A stretch of 64,000 bases of DNA, taken from assembly GCF_006546985.1 (NCBI RefSeq), contig NZ_VATK01000001.1, forward strand, positions 62,001 through 126,000. Reading direction: 5' to 3'. Numbering within the stretch: the stretch's first letter is position 1; each line of letters begins with the position of its first letter. The translations under genes and the position numbers were made by a program. Source of the DNA: Bacillus sp. 03113. GTDB taxonomy: Bacteria; Bacillota; Bacilli; Bacillales; Cytobacillaceae. This document shows, in pieces, positions 1 to 8,866 of this stretch. The notes beneath the pieces are model-generated. The model was not told the origin of the DNA, ran no database searches, and saw only the letters and a list, made by a program, of their open reading frames with translations.

Positions 1-744
1 ACCATCAGGAACGACATCATAATAGTAGGCAAACAAACGGAATAGTCTATCCTGGTTGGTAGGCCAGCAAATATCATTCCATAAAATGTCCGGATGATAT
101 CGATCTATTAGCTCACGGACATGTGCATCGGCATATGCCGGATAATCACCACCAGGCGTGGAAAATGAATAATCAATAAACGTCCTTGAAATCCTTCGAC
201 GAAACGTCCAGTCTATTCCTCCCGAATAGTATATGCCAAAGCGCATTCCTTCCTTTCGAACAGCTTCAGCTAATTCACCAATAATGTCACGCTTACTAAA
301 CCAGTTCTGCTCATGTGAATTTTTAACCTCAGTAGGCCATAGGCAAAAACCATCGTGGTGTTTGGAAACGATCACGACGTATTTTGCACCGGCGTCGCTA
401 AAGATTTTTGCCCAAGCAGAGGGATCCCAATTTTTCAGTCCATCCATAAACATCTCTTTAAATCCCTGATAGGGCATGTTGCCATAATTAGCTTTATGGT
501 ATTGAGCGGATGGTGTATCAGGGTCCTTAATAGCATTCCAATAGCCTTCAGCATAGGGGTAGTTTAACATTGCCCGATCGTAATCGGTCTTCAAAGTATC
601 CGCTAAACTACCCAAAGGTGCAAAACCAGGGACAGAAAATAATCCCCAGTGTATAAAAATTCCAAATTTAGCATCTTCAAACCACTCCGGTACCGGGTGA
701 GTATTGAGGGACTCCTTGGTTGGTTGATAGGTTTTATGATTCAT
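1..744 (-). CDS. Alpha-L-fucosidase, GH29 family (3' part lies outside the window)
   Basis: A reading frame starts at ATG 744 and runs off the left edge, giving the N-terminal 248 residues. The KFGIFIHWG motif near residue 28, the KHHDGFCLWPT segment and RFGIYYSGGIDW are typical of the GH29 catalytic barrel. The Asp in LWNDICWP near residue 230 sits where GH29 enzymes carry the nucleophile. No signal peptide is visible, so it is probably cytoplasmic and releases fucose from oligosaccharides. Its ATG overlaps the stop of the upstream MerR-type gene (ATGA), so the two are translationally coupled. GH29 contains other specificities, and the substrate cannot be read from this fragment. Confidence 0.9.
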   Translation of the reverse strand, partial: MNHKTYQPTKESLNTHPVPEWFEDAKFGIFIHWGLFSVPGFAPLGSLADTLKTDYDRAMLNYPYAEGYWNAIKDPDTPSAQYHKANYGNMPYQGFKEMFMDGLKNWDPSAWAKIFSDAGAKYVVIVSKHHDGFCLWPTEVKNSHEQNWFSKRDIIGELAEAVRKEGMRFGIYYSGGIDWTFRRRISRTFIDYSFSTPGGDYPAYADAHVRELIDRYHPDILWNDICWPTNQDRLFRLFAYYYDVVPDG

Positions 745-1540
745 AATACTCCCGAACCTCCTTCTTTATTTTTAATCGATTGGGACGCTAGATAGTGCTT
801 AACTGATTGTTCGATAAAGGTTTGTGATGCATCCATTAGATCGAGGTCTCCTTCAGGCCAAGATGCCCGCTCTCCTTGTATCTGTGCAAATGCCTGTATT
901 TGATCGGAATCACATCCAGTTACCTCTTGAACCATTTTCCACCAGTCTGCTGCCAAGTCTTGCGCGGCAGGATCATCCGGTGACACTCCAGACTTAGCAA
1001 GCGTTACAGCTTTCACGGCCAACACTCTCCATGTATGATACAAATCGAAGGCGTCTTGTTCATTTACAAATCGCTTGCCGAGGATTTCCTTCTGGGTGTC
1101 ATTAAATGTGAATTGACTCCAATCCAATAGATTGCTGTTCTTAAAGGTTCGGATAAAATGAGTCAATAGCTGCCATGACGGGTAGTTTCCCGCAGCGATG
1201 GCAGTCCGGCATGCTTCGATTGCAGCAATGCTTGCATGTGCGTCTTCTATTTTTTTAAAGAGTTCAATCTCTTGCACTTTCAGTATTTGCTCGATTTGAG
1301 ATAACGTGGGGCGTTTAACCAACTTGTCGCGTATTTCTTTTAAAGAAAGTCCTAAAGATTTGTAAAAGATAATTTGCTCCAAACAAAGCATATCTTCTTG
1401 GTATAATAACGTCGTCCACCATCAGTACGGCCGGATGTCGGCAATAGCCCGATATTGTCGTAGTGCTGGAGTGTTCGTACAGTTACACCGGTTGCTGCGG
1501 CCAGTTCTCCGACCAAATAAGTCTTATTTGCACCGTCCAT
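741..1540 (-). pseudogene. MerR-family regulator with TipAS-type sensor domain, frameshifted
   Basis: Two overlapping frames together make one MerR protein. The first (ATG 1540, well placed behind AGGAGG) carries the winged-helix part with VRTLQHYDNIGLLP and GGRRYY. It shifts frame near 1393 and would end after a short nonsense tail. The second frame, usable from ATG 1391, continues with MLCLEQIIFYKSLGLSLKEIRDKL, a coiled linker and a C-terminal region resembling the TipAS drug-binding domain. A single missing G in the AAGAAGATATG stretch would restore the usual KKDMLCL join. This is a recent disabling mutation, a sequencing error or, less likely, recoding. It is the first gene of an operon with the fucosidase. 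Confidence 0.8.
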
Positions 1541-1560
1541 AGCCCTCACCTCCTATTACA

Positions 1561-1591
1561 ATTCTATCTCATTACGTAACGTAACGAGCAA
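1561..1591 (-). promoter_or_regulatory. MerR-type promoter with 19-bp spacer and operator palindrome
   Basis: On the minus strand TTGCTC (1591-1586) and TAGAAT (1566-1561) are separated by 19 bp, the overlong spacer MerR activators use. An imperfect 21-bp palindrome at 1568-1588 fills the spacer, with arms CTC(G/A)TTACGT. Operators of Mta/TipA-like regulators look the same, so the regulator probably activates its own operon from here. Confidence 0.75.
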
Positions 1592-1880
1592 GAGCAAATC
1601 CAGTGCTATAGATTTTATCTAGGGGAAGTGGGAAGATTAATGGGTAAAGTCACAATCAGAGAGTAAGATGTTTTCGTCAAATCACGAAGAGTGTGGTAAT
1701 CCATTTTACTTAAAGAGCGTCATCTTTGTCTGGAAACAGTATAATTAATTTACAGCAGTAGACATTAAAAAGGAGCTGCCTGGTGTTTTTTTATGGAATG
1801 TTGATTACTACGCTTATGATTTTTGTTTAATATTAAGAAAAAAAACGATTATACAAAAAGAAAAAAAGATAGGAGAAGCT
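1592..1880. other. Divergent intergenic region upstream of selO
   Basis: AT-rich stretch of about 290 bp between the MerR promoter and selO. Apart from the AGGAG ribosome site at about 1871 I see no confident promoter, repeat or small gene. Confidence 0.5.
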
Positions 1881-3341
1881 ATGACAATGAGTAAAGAAGC
1901 AGGATGGAACTTTGAAAATAGTTATGCCCGTCTGCCGAAATCATTTTTTTCCAGCATCAATCCAACTCCTGTACGCTCACCTAAGTTGGTCATTCTTAAT
2001 CATCCATTGGCATCGTCTTTAGGGTTAAACGTTCAGGAGCTGCAAAGCGAAGATGGTGTAGCGGTGCTTGCTGGAAATGAGATTCCCGAAGGTGCTTCGC
2101 CTCTTGCTCAAGCTTACGCAGGGCATCAATTCGGCCATTTTAACATGTTAGGGGACGGCCGAGCGGTGCTGCTAGGCGAGCAGATCTCGCCTCAAGGTGA
2201 GCGGGTTGATATTCAGCTTAAGGGTCCAGGGAGAACGCCATACTCGCGCGGGGGTGATGGCCGCGCAGCACTTGGACCGATGCTGCGTGAATACATTATT
2301 AGCGAAGCCATGTATGCCCTTGGTATTCCTACTACCCGCAGTCTAGCAGTGGTGACAACTGGTGAGGCAGTCATTCGTGAAACCGACCTGCCTGGTGCGA
2401 TTCTAACCCGTGTGGCAGCCAGTCATTTGCGAGTCGGTACTTTTCAATACGTTGCAAATTGGAGAACAGAAGAACTCCAGGTTATGGCTGACTATGCGAT
2501 AAAGCGTCATTTTCCAGAGGTTGAAGCGGATGAAAACCGTTATCTTTCGCTGCTTCAGGAAGTGATCAAGCGACAGGCCGAGCTTATTGCCAAATGGCAG
2601 CTGGTTGGCTTTATTCATGGGGTGATGAACACCGACAACATGACCATTAGCGGAGAAACCATTGATTATGGTCCTTGCGCCTTTATGGATGCCTATGACC
2701 CGGAAACGGTATTCAGTTCCATTGATATTCGAGGCCGCTACGCCTATGGGAATCAGCCTAATATTGGTGCGTGGAATCTCGCGCGATTTGCTGAAACTCT
2801 ATTGCCCCTGCTGCATGATAATGAGGAGGAGGCTCTCAAACTAGCCCAGGATAAGATTTCAGAATTTATTAAGTTGTATCATTCTAATTGGCTCGCAGGA
2901 ATGAGAGCGAAACTTGGGATCTTTAACGAAGAGACAGAGGATGAAGCCCTCATAAATGGTCTTCTCAGTATGATGAAGGAGCATCGTGCAGACTATACGA
3001 ATACCTTCCGAGCATTAACATTAGATAGTCAATCCGATACGGGCTTGTTTGGGACCCCAGAATTCGCTAAGTGGCATGAACTCTGGCAGGCGAGACTTGG
3101 TAGACAACAGGAGTCGAAAGCCTCTTCGAATCAGTTAATGCGGAACAGCAATCCAGCAATTATCCCAAGGAACCACCGCGTTGAAGAAGCTCTAGAAGCC
3201 GCAGTAGAACAAGGAGATTACAGTGTGATGGAACAGCTTTTGGCTGTTCTTTCAAATCCTTACGTGTACTCTACTGAACAGACTGAATACTGTACACTGT
3301 CTGCGTCGACAACCCCTTACCGAACCTTTTGCGGTACTTGA
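1881..3341 (+). CDS. selO: Protein adenylyltransferase SelO (YdiU/UPF0061 family)
   Basis: This 486-residue protein matches the full length of the SelO pseudokinase family, which moves AMP from ATP onto protein Ser, Thr or Tyr residues during redox stress. Visible family motifs are [18 protein letters not shown] (about residues 77-94), the ATP-contacting Lys in [19 protein letters not shown] (about 113), the HGVMNTDNM catalytic loop and [10 protein letters not shown] with the metal-binding Asp (about 250-270). The C-terminus ends YRTFCGT, with a conserved Cys where some eukaryotic homologues carry selenocysteine. ATG 1881 follows AGGAGAAG. It is a single gene followed by a strong terminator. 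Confidence 0.93.
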   Translation: MTMSKEAGWNFENSYARLPKSFFSSINPTPVRSPKLVILNHPLASSLGLNVQELQSEDGVAVLAGNEIPEGASPLAQAYAGHQFGHFNMLGDGRAVLLGEQISPQGERVDIQLKGPGRTPYSRGGDGRAALGPMLREYIISEAMYALGIPTTRSLAVVTTGEAVIRETDLPGAILTRVAASHLRVGTFQYVANWRTEELQVMADYAIKRHFPEVEADENRYLSLLQEVIKRQAELIAKWQLVGFIHGVMNTDNMTISGETIDYGPCAFMDAYDPETVFSSIDIRGRYAYGNQPNIGAWNLARFAETLLPLLHDNEEEALKLAQDKISEFIKLYHSNWLAGMRAKLGIFNEETEDEALINGLLSMMKEHRADYTNTFRALTLDSQSDTGLFGTPEFAKWHELWQARLGRQQESKASSNQLMRNSNPAIIPRNHRVEEALEAAVEQGDYSVMEQLLAVLSNPYVYSTEQTEYCTLSASTTPYRTFCGT

Positions 3342-3385
3342 TAAATAAGCTATTATTGTTTTCTTAATCAAGTTGCCTTTTTACT

Positions 3386-3425
3386 AAAATAATGCTGCTC
3401 CTTTCTTGAGGCAGCATTATTTTAT
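3386..3425 (+). terminator. Terminator after selO
   Basis: A 13-bp perfect stem, AAAATAATGCTGC paired with GCAGCATTATTTT across a 12-nt loop, ends in a T-rich tail. Confidence 0.85.
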
Positions 3426-3633
3426 TTTGTGATTTTCTCTTTTCTAAGAAGTATTAGTAAATGTTTTGGAAACGGTATAAGGGGGTAATGTGAATCGTAC
3501 CAAAATAGCGGTAAAAGAAATAGTTTTAGTAATGGTGTGAATGGTATTACGAAGAGTAATAAGAACGGAACTTGTCAGAAGCACTATCAAAAAATGAAAA
3601 ATCGTAAATTCTTGCAAATTAAGGAGGACAAAA

Positions 3634-4140
3634 ATGATGAAAAATAAAATTCAAAAAATCACACCAAACTTATGGTTTGATAAACATGCCGAAGAAGCGG
3701 CGGAATTTTACACGTCTATCTTTAAAAATTCCAAGATCGGAAGGATCACTCGCTATGGAAAAGAAAGGCACGAAATTCCTGGAATTGTAGAGGGGACAGT
3801 AATGACTGTGGAATTTCAACTAGAAGGACAACAATTCGTAGCTTTAAATGGAGGTCCGTACTTCCAATTTACTGAGGCGATATCATTTATCGTCAATTGT
3901 GAGGATCAAGAAGAATTGGACTATTATTGGGGAAAACTATCCGAAGGCGGAGATGAAAAGGCTCAAGTGTGTGGTTGGCTTAAAGATAAATTCGGTGTAT
4001 CATGGCAAATCGTTCCCACAATTCTAAACGAGTTGATCAATGACTCTGATTCAGAGAAAACGGACAGAGTGATGAAAGCATTGCTCCAAACGAAGAATAA
4101 AATTGACATCAAAACGTTAATGCAAGCGTATGAGGGATAG
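3634..4140 (+). CDS. VOC-superfamily protein, PhnB-like (3-demethylubiquinone-methyltransferase-like fold)
   Basis: The 168-residue protein has the PhnB/glyoxalase-like pattern ITPNLWFDKHAEEAAEFYTSIF at the N-terminus, then FQLEGQQFVALNGGPYFQFTEAISFIVNCEDQEELDYYW and WLKDKFGVSWQIVP. These are the paired beta-alpha-beta modules of the VOC fold. Family members bind small molecules or metals, but no substrate is established for this subgroup. ATG 3634 follows AAGGAGG. It stands alone between selO and a convergent TetR gene, so its context gives no clue to its role. Confidence 0.85.
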   Translation: MMKNKIQKITPNLWFDKHAEEAAEFYTSIFKNSKIGRITRYGKERHEIPGIVEGTVMTVEFQLEGQQFVALNGGPYFQFTEAISFIVNCEDQEELDYYWGKLSEGGDEKAQVCGWLKDKFGVSWQIVPTILNELINDSDSEKTDRVMKALLQTKNKIDIKTLMQAYEG

Positions 4141-4316
4141 AATGCTATAAGTATTGAACGCGTGCTGATAAAAGGTCGTGCTTTCAAATAAGTAAAAGAC
4201 AGATCTGCTATAGGTAAGGAAATCTGATTTATTAAAGCTTAGCTAAATAAAAAGAAAGATGAACAAGACCATTCTCCATCTGCTACTCTTACGTTTTAAT
4301 ATTTTCAAAGTTATCC

Positions 4317-4343
4317 AAAGACAGGTAAAAGCACCTGTCTTTT
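4317..4343. terminator. Bidirectional terminator between the VOC gene and tetR
   Basis: AAAGACAGGT pairs with ACCTGTCTTT around a 6-nt loop. A-rich and T-rich flanks let it act in both directions between convergent genes. Confidence 0.75.
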
Positions 4344-4387
4344 GTCATCTTATCTTTTATCAATGTATGTATATCAAGGCACCCCTA

Positions 4388-5158
4388 TTATTGCGCTCTC
4401 TTTGATATAAGGTAGTGCTCAATGCCGTCAAGAATCCGTTCGAGCCCGAAATCGAAATCATCTCCAACCGTGTTTTCTTCCTCATTCTCTTCCGTATAGG
4501 CTCCTGACATCAAAACCGGGTAGAGATCTGGATAACCTTCAGGTGTGACCAATTTTTTTAGTGCCGTACTGTAATCGATGCCATTAAATGCACCAGGACT
4601 CTTTCCTGCCTGAAGAGCTCTGTTCATATCTTTCATAATCGTACCGCACCAACGTGCATATCCACTTAATAGAAGAACAATTGACATCTTCTCATAATCA
4701 TTTAGAAGGAGATCACGAGTGGATCGAAGTGCTATATCCACCATTTTAAGTTGGTTTGGGGTGACTGGAATGCCTGAGATTGGAATATCGTTAAACCAAG
4801 GATGGTCCTGAATGATACCAGTGCTTACTCTAACATACTCGCGCATTTTTTCGCGCCAATCAGTTTCCTCATCATCCGTTGGGAAAGGAACATCACAAAC
4901 AGCATCCTGCATGAGTAAAAGTAAATCATCCTTGCTTGGTATATACCGATAGAGCGACATCGTTGTGAATCCTAAAGTTGATGCAACTTTGTTCATGGAG
5001 AGGGCAGCCAATCCATCCTTATCGGCAATTTCGATAGCGGTCTCGACGATTTGTTTGATGCTTAATTCTCGTTTCGGCCCCCTCTGTGGCTGTTTGCCTA
5101 GCCCCCAGCTTATGGCTACGCCTGAGGGTAAGTTTTCCTCATTTTCATGATCCTTCAT
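4388..5158 (-). CDS. TetR/AcrR-family repressor
   Basis: The 256-residue regulator has an N-terminal extension of about 30 residues, then a TetR helix-turn-helix (IVETAIEIADKDGLAALSMN..LGFTTMSLYRYIPSKDDLL, about residues 37-80). A long C-terminal ligand domain of the TetR_C_1 type follows, as seen in repressors of drug exporters. It is transcribed away from a two-gene ABC exporter, and the shared upstream region holds tandem palindromic sites. By analogy it most likely represses the exporter and itself until a toxic compound binds. An acidic stretch (EENEEENTVGDD) near the C-terminus is unusual. The inducer is unknown. Confidence 0.9.
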   Translation of the reverse strand: MKDHENEENLPSGVAISWGLGKQPQRGPKRELSIKQIVETAIEIADKDGLAALSMNKVASTLGFTTMSLYRYIPSKDDLLLLMQDAVCDVPFPTDDEETDWREKMREYVRVSTGIIQDHPWFNDIPISGIPVTPNQLKMVDIALRSTRDLLLNDYEKMSIVLLLSGYARWCGTIMKDMNRALQAGKSPGAFNGIDYSTALKKLVTPEGYPDLYPVLMSGAYTEENEEENTVGDDFDFGLERILDGIEHYLISKRAQ

Positions 5159-5345
5159 ATCTTTATTTCACCTCTGCAAATTTCATTTAGAACCTAAAAA
5201 GAAATACACTATTCCATTAAAAACCCAAAATGTATTCAGATTTTGAATAAGTGATGATTTCCATACATAACATTATTTGGGCCATTCCTGCTGTATATGA
5301 CAAATTGGACTTAAAAAGCTAAAAAAGAATGGTTGCAATATAATT

Positions 5346-5380
5346 GTATATGCAATATACTGTGTATGCAATATACTGTT
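5346..5380. promoter_or_regulatory. Tandem operator upstream of the ABC exporter
   Basis: A 16-bp unit, TATGCAATATACTGTG/T, occurs twice head to tail (5349-5364, 5365-5380). The first copy lies inside the palindrome GTATAT-GCA-ATATAC (5346-5360). The array abuts TATAAT at 5383-5388, the likely -10 of the exporter operon, so bound TetR would block the polymerase. Confidence 0.65.
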
Positions 5381-5427
5381 TATATAATACACAATAATTA
5401 TTCTGTTAAAAACAAGGAGGAATATTC

Positions 5428-6312
5428 ATGAGTCAATTAGCTATTGAAATCGTTGGTCTGCAAAAGAAATATGGTCATCAGACTGTACTTAATGGTATCG
5501 ACTTAGCTGTTCCAAAGGGAGAAATTTTTGCCCTTCTTGGTCCTAACGGGGCCGGAAAGACTACATTAATCAATATTCTAGCGACATTGGTAGCTCCTGA
5601 TGCAGGATCTGCAAAGGTTGCAGGGTACGATATTGTAAACAATAAAGAAGCAGTAAAAAGTTCCATTAGCCTCACAGGTCAGTTTGCAGCTGTTGATGAA
5701 ATGTTAACTGCTGAGGAAAACCTGCGTATGATGGGCAGACTTTTAGGTCTCTCACGGTTAGAGTCTCGTTCAAGAGCAAGTGAACTTATTGAATATTTTG
5801 ATTTAACGGAGGCTGCACATAAACGGGTTAAAACGTATTCTGGGGGAATGCGTCGCCGGTTGGATCTTGCTGTCAGCTTAGTTGTCCGTAGACCGATTAT
5901 ATTTTTAGATGAACCAACGACAGGCCTTGATACACGCAGCAGACGTTCATTATGGGATATCATTCTAAATTTGGCATCCGAGGGAGTCACGGTTTTTCTT
6001 ACGACTCAATATTTAGAAGAAGCGGATCAGCTGGCTGATTCGATTGCTGTTATTTCGGGTGGTCATATTGTTTCACATGGAACACCGGAGGAAATGAAAT
6101 CACGTATTGGCAGTGAGATGATTGAAATACGAAACGAAAAGGATGAAATTATTCATGAAATTCCGACAAACGGCAGTATTGATGAGGTCAAACATATTCT
6201 TGAGAAATTGACTCCTACGGTACCTGAAGGAACGCGTATAAGCTTACGCAGGCCAAGTTTGGATGATGTATTCCTAACCCTTACCACTATGGAGAAGGAG
6301 AGAGCATTATGA
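5428..6312 (+). CDS. ABC exporter ATP-binding subunit, DrrA type
   Basis: This 294-residue ATPase has Walker A GPNGAGKTT (residues 38-46), the signature YSGGMRRRLD, Walker B IIFLDEPTTGLD, and a C-terminal extension with the RRPSLDDVFLTLT motif of daunorubicin-resistance (DrrA) ATPases. It powers the membrane protein encoded next, whose ATG overlaps its stop. The pair likely expels a hydrophobic drug, peptide or lipid-like compound. ATG 5428 follows AAGGAGG. The neighbouring TetR gene and tandem operator suggest induction by the exported compound. Confidence 0.92.
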   Translation: MSQLAIEIVGLQKKYGHQTVLNGIDLAVPKGEIFALLGPNGAGKTTLINILATLVAPDAGSAKVAGYDIVNNKEAVKSSISLTGQFAAVDEMLTAEENLRMMGRLLGLSRLESRSRASELIEYFDLTEAAHKRVKTYSGGMRRRLDLAVSLVVRRPIIFLDEPTTGLDTRSRRSLWDIILNLASEGVTVFLTTQYLEEADQLADSIAVISGGHIVSHGTPEEMKSRIGSEMIEIRNEKDEIIHEIPTNGSIDEVKHILEKLTPTVPEGTRISLRRPSLDDVFLTLTTMEKERAL

Positions 6313-7097
6313 TAAACATGAAAACTCAGACTAAAAAACCAACGTTACTCATTACCAATTCCGTCTTTATTAGACGAAGTTTACTTCACAGTCTGCGTAA
6401 CACAGAGGCTTTGATTATGGCCATTGCACTTCCGATCATGCTCATGCTGCTGTTCACATATGTATTTGGTGGCGCCATTGATCCAAGTGGTCAATATGTT
6501 AATTATGTGGTACCAGGGATCATTTTGTTGTGTGCAGGCTTTGGATCATCAAGTACAGCAGTAGATGTTGCTACAGATATGACGAATGGCATTATTGACC
6601 GGTTCCGAACCATGCCAATTCGAAGCTTGAACGTTATTTCCGGTCATGTTGTTGCAAGTTTGGTCCGGAACCTCATTGCAACTGGTATAGTCATAAGCAT
6701 CGCGCTCATCTTAGGATTCCGGGCTACCACTAGTATAATAGCGTGGTTTGCGGCAATAGGAGTCATCATTTTATTCATTTTGACATTCACCTGGCTCTAC
6801 GCTGCGATCGGCCTTGTCGCCAGCACACCGGCTGCTGCTAGCGGGTACGGGTTCGTGTTATTATTCCTGCCTTATCTCTCGAGTGCTTTCGTGCCGACAG
6901 ACACTATGCCAGATTGGTTACATGGAGTAGCAGAAAATCAACCAATTACTCCGGTGATTGAAACCATTCGGACTCTCCTTAACGGTGATACGGTTGGTAA
7001 CCATGTTTGGTGGGCCATTGGCTGGTGTGTGTTTATCCTTGCTGGGTCCATTATGTGGTCCACATGGGTATTCCACAAAAAGGCTGGGCAACGCTAA
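6309..7097 (+). CDS. ABC-2 type permease, DrrB-like
   Basis: The 262-residue membrane protein has six hydrophobic segments starting around residue 35 (ALIMAIALPIMLMLLFTYVFGG). It contains the ABC-2 family motif region NGIIDRFRTMPIRSLNVISGHV near residues 95-117 and the FVPTDTMPDWLHGVAENQPITPVIETIR stretch typical of DrrB-type exporters. It pairs with the upstream ATPase through a 4-bp ATGA overlap. A strong terminator follows, so the operon has two genes. Confidence 0.9.
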   Translation: MINMKTQTKKPTLLITNSVFIRRSLLHSLRNTEALIMAIALPIMLMLLFTYVFGGAIDPSGQYVNYVVPGIILLCAGFGSSSTAVDVATDMTNGIIDRFRTMPIRSLNVISGHVVASLVRNLIATGIVISIALILGFRATTSIIAWFAAIGVIILFILTFTWLYAAIGLVASTPAAASGYGFVLLFLPYLSSAFVPTDTMPDWLHGVAENQPITPVIETIRTLLNGDTVGNHVWWAIGWCVFILAGSIMWSTWVFHKKAGQR

Positions 7098-7115
7098 AAA
7101 AGGTGGCACATAATC

Positions 7116-7157
7116 AAAAAGAACAGCGGATCGGGGTAACGATCTACTGTTCTTTTT
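7116..7157. terminator. Terminator between the exporter operon and marR
   Basis: AAAAAGAACAG pairs with CTGTTCTTTTT, with an inner GATC/GATC pair. A and T tracts on both flanks suit the convergent genes. Confidence 0.85.
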
Positions 7158-7168
7158 GAACTTGTTTA

Positions 7169-7597
7169 TTAATAAAATAGTTTTGTCTGAAGAAGATCTA
7201 GGGCGCGGTCTATTTCCACTAAATCTTCTTTCGTAGCATTTTGAATTCGATCTAAGAAACGAGATTCTATGAATGCAAAAGCTTCGTTCATCATGATTTC
7301 GCCTTCTTTAGAGAGACGAATATATTGTTTTCGTCGATCTTTGGCATCATTTATCTTTTCAATTAAATTTTTTTCACTTAATTTTTTCAATTCACGACTA
7401 GTATTTGGCATAGATAAATGCTGACAATCACTAATTTCACTAGGGGTAACTGGCTGACAAATCGTTATATATTCAAGAATGTTGTATTGAACTGGCGTGA
7501 TGGAATCCGATTTTGCGTTTTTTGTTAATTCATTTGTCATACGATGAACTGCAGCTGTAAAGGTCACACATTTTAAAAAAAGAGCTTTTTTGTCCAT
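7169..7597 (-). CDS. MarR-family regulator
   Basis: A winged-helix regulator of 142 residues from ATG 7597, eight bases after AGAGG. An upstream in-frame GTG at 7606 overlaps the ribosome site and is less likely. The DNA-binding region is ITPVQYNILEYI..PSEISDCQHLSMPNTSRELKKLSEKNLIEKINDAKDRRKQYIRLSKEG, with the DxRxxxxxLT-like wing. N- and C-terminal helices form the dimer. It is divergent from a quinone-reductase-like gene with three similar palindromes between them, so it probably represses that gene. Its many early Cys and Thr residues do not clearly show a thiol switch. Confidence 0.9.
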   Translation of the reverse strand: MDKKALFLKCVTFTAAVHRMTNELTKNAKSDSITPVQYNILEYITICQPVTPSEISDCQHLSMPNTSRELKKLSEKNLIEKINDAKDRRKQYIRLSKEGEIMMNEAFAFIESRFLDRIQNATKEDLVEIDRALDLLQTKLFY

Positions 7598-7619
7598 ATC
7601 TTTCACCTCTTAGTGAGAA

Positions 7620-7701
7620 GATAACAAAATTGTTATCAAAATACAATTATCATTTGACAATAAAAAGTTATAAATGCTATTATTTAGTTATCAAATGATA
7701 A
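7620..7701. promoter_or_regulatory. MarR operators and promoter of the flavodoxin-like gene
   Basis: Three related palindromes lie here: GATAACAA-AA-TTGTTATC (7620-7637), TTATCATTTGACAA (7647-7660) and TTATCAAATGATAA (7688-7701). TTGACA (7654-7659) and TATTAT (7678-7683), 18 bp apart, form the promoter of the rightward gene. The second site covers the -35 element and the third lies just after the -10, so repression by the divergent MarR protein is expected. Confidence 0.72.
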
Positions 7702-7717
7702 GTAAAAGAGGTGCGTT

Positions 7718-8305
7718 ATGAAAACGCTAGTTATTTACACACACCCTAATCATAAAAGTTTATGCTATGCCTTTTTACAAAAAGTCATAAAAGGAAGTAA
7801 TGAAAACCCAAATATAAAGGAGTTACAAGTCTTAGATTTGTATGAAGAGAGATTCGATCCACTCCTAGTGTTTAATGAACATAAACGAAGACGAGATATG
7901 CATAGTGATCCTCATATTGAAAAATATAGAAAGCAAATTACTTGGGCTGACAAGATTGTCTTTATTTATCCAATCTGGTGGGGAAGACCTCCAGCCATGC
8001 TGCTGGGATACATTGATCAATTGTTTGCTGCAAATTTTGCCTACAGAGATAAGAAGGGAATTCTACCAGAGGGACTTTTGAAAGGAAAGTCAGTTGTGTG
8101 TATCTCCACTATGAAGGGACCTACAATATATCCACTTTATTGGTTAAATAATGCCCATAAAATATTGATGAGGAAAGCCTTATTTAACTTTGTAGGAATT
8201 AAAAAAGTGAAGTTCTTTGAATTTGGTAATATGGAAAGTCCAAAGGGAAAACAAACTATAAAACTAGAAAAAATATATCGTTATTTTAAGAAAGTTGAGC
8301 GTTGA
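7718..8305 (+). CDS. NAD(P)H quinone oxidoreductase, flavodoxin-like fold
   Basis: The 195-residue protein belongs to the NQO1/MdaB/KefG-type flavodoxin-like family. It begins MKTLVIYTHPNHKSLCYAFL, with an FMN/FAD phosphate-binding loop after strand 1. It has WADKIVFIYPIWWGRPPAMLLGYIDQLFAANFAY, in which the PxWW motif contacts the isoalloxazine ring. The expected activity is two-electron reduction of quinones or related electrophiles with NAD(P)H in the cytoplasm. ATG 7718 follows AGAGGTGC. The divergent MarR gene and its operators suggest induction by quinone-like or electrophile stress. Confidence 0.9.
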   Translation: MKTLVIYTHPNHKSLCYAFLQKVIKGSNENPNIKELQVLDLYEERFDPLLVFNEHKRRRDMHSDPHIEKYRKQITWADKIVFIYPIWWGRPPAMLLGYIDQLFAANFAYRDKKGILPEGLLKGKSVVCISTMKGPTIYPLYWLNNAHKILMRKALFNFVGIKKVKFFEFGNMESPKGKQTIKLEKIYRYFKKVER

Positions 8306-8330
8306 GAGTTCATAGCGCAGTGAAGTAGAA

Positions 8331-8355
8331 CGGCAGGTCAGCCTGCCGCTTTTTG
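8331..8355 (+). terminator. Terminator after the quinone-reductase gene
   Basis: CGGCAGG and CCTGCCG flank a short loop and are followed by CTTTTT. Confidence 0.85.
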
Positions 8356-8500
8356 AGCTGTTTGTTTTAATCCGTATATCCATTGATCAACGAAGATATG
8401 TGTTCTAACCAAATTTCTCGTCTGCTGCCCTCACTATCTAATTGAACCGAAGTGAAGATATTTTCCTTCAATCGACAGTTTCTTCAATGAACAAAAGATA

Positions 8501-8749
<249 letters not shown>

Positions 8750-8866
8750 TTATAGATCTCTATAATAATAGTAACTCCTAGATGGTTGTTTTTTTAAAAG
8801 AGTTGTGACTTTTTTTCAACAAGTTTTTCAATAATTATATTTAACAAGAAACCTAAAAGATCTAGT

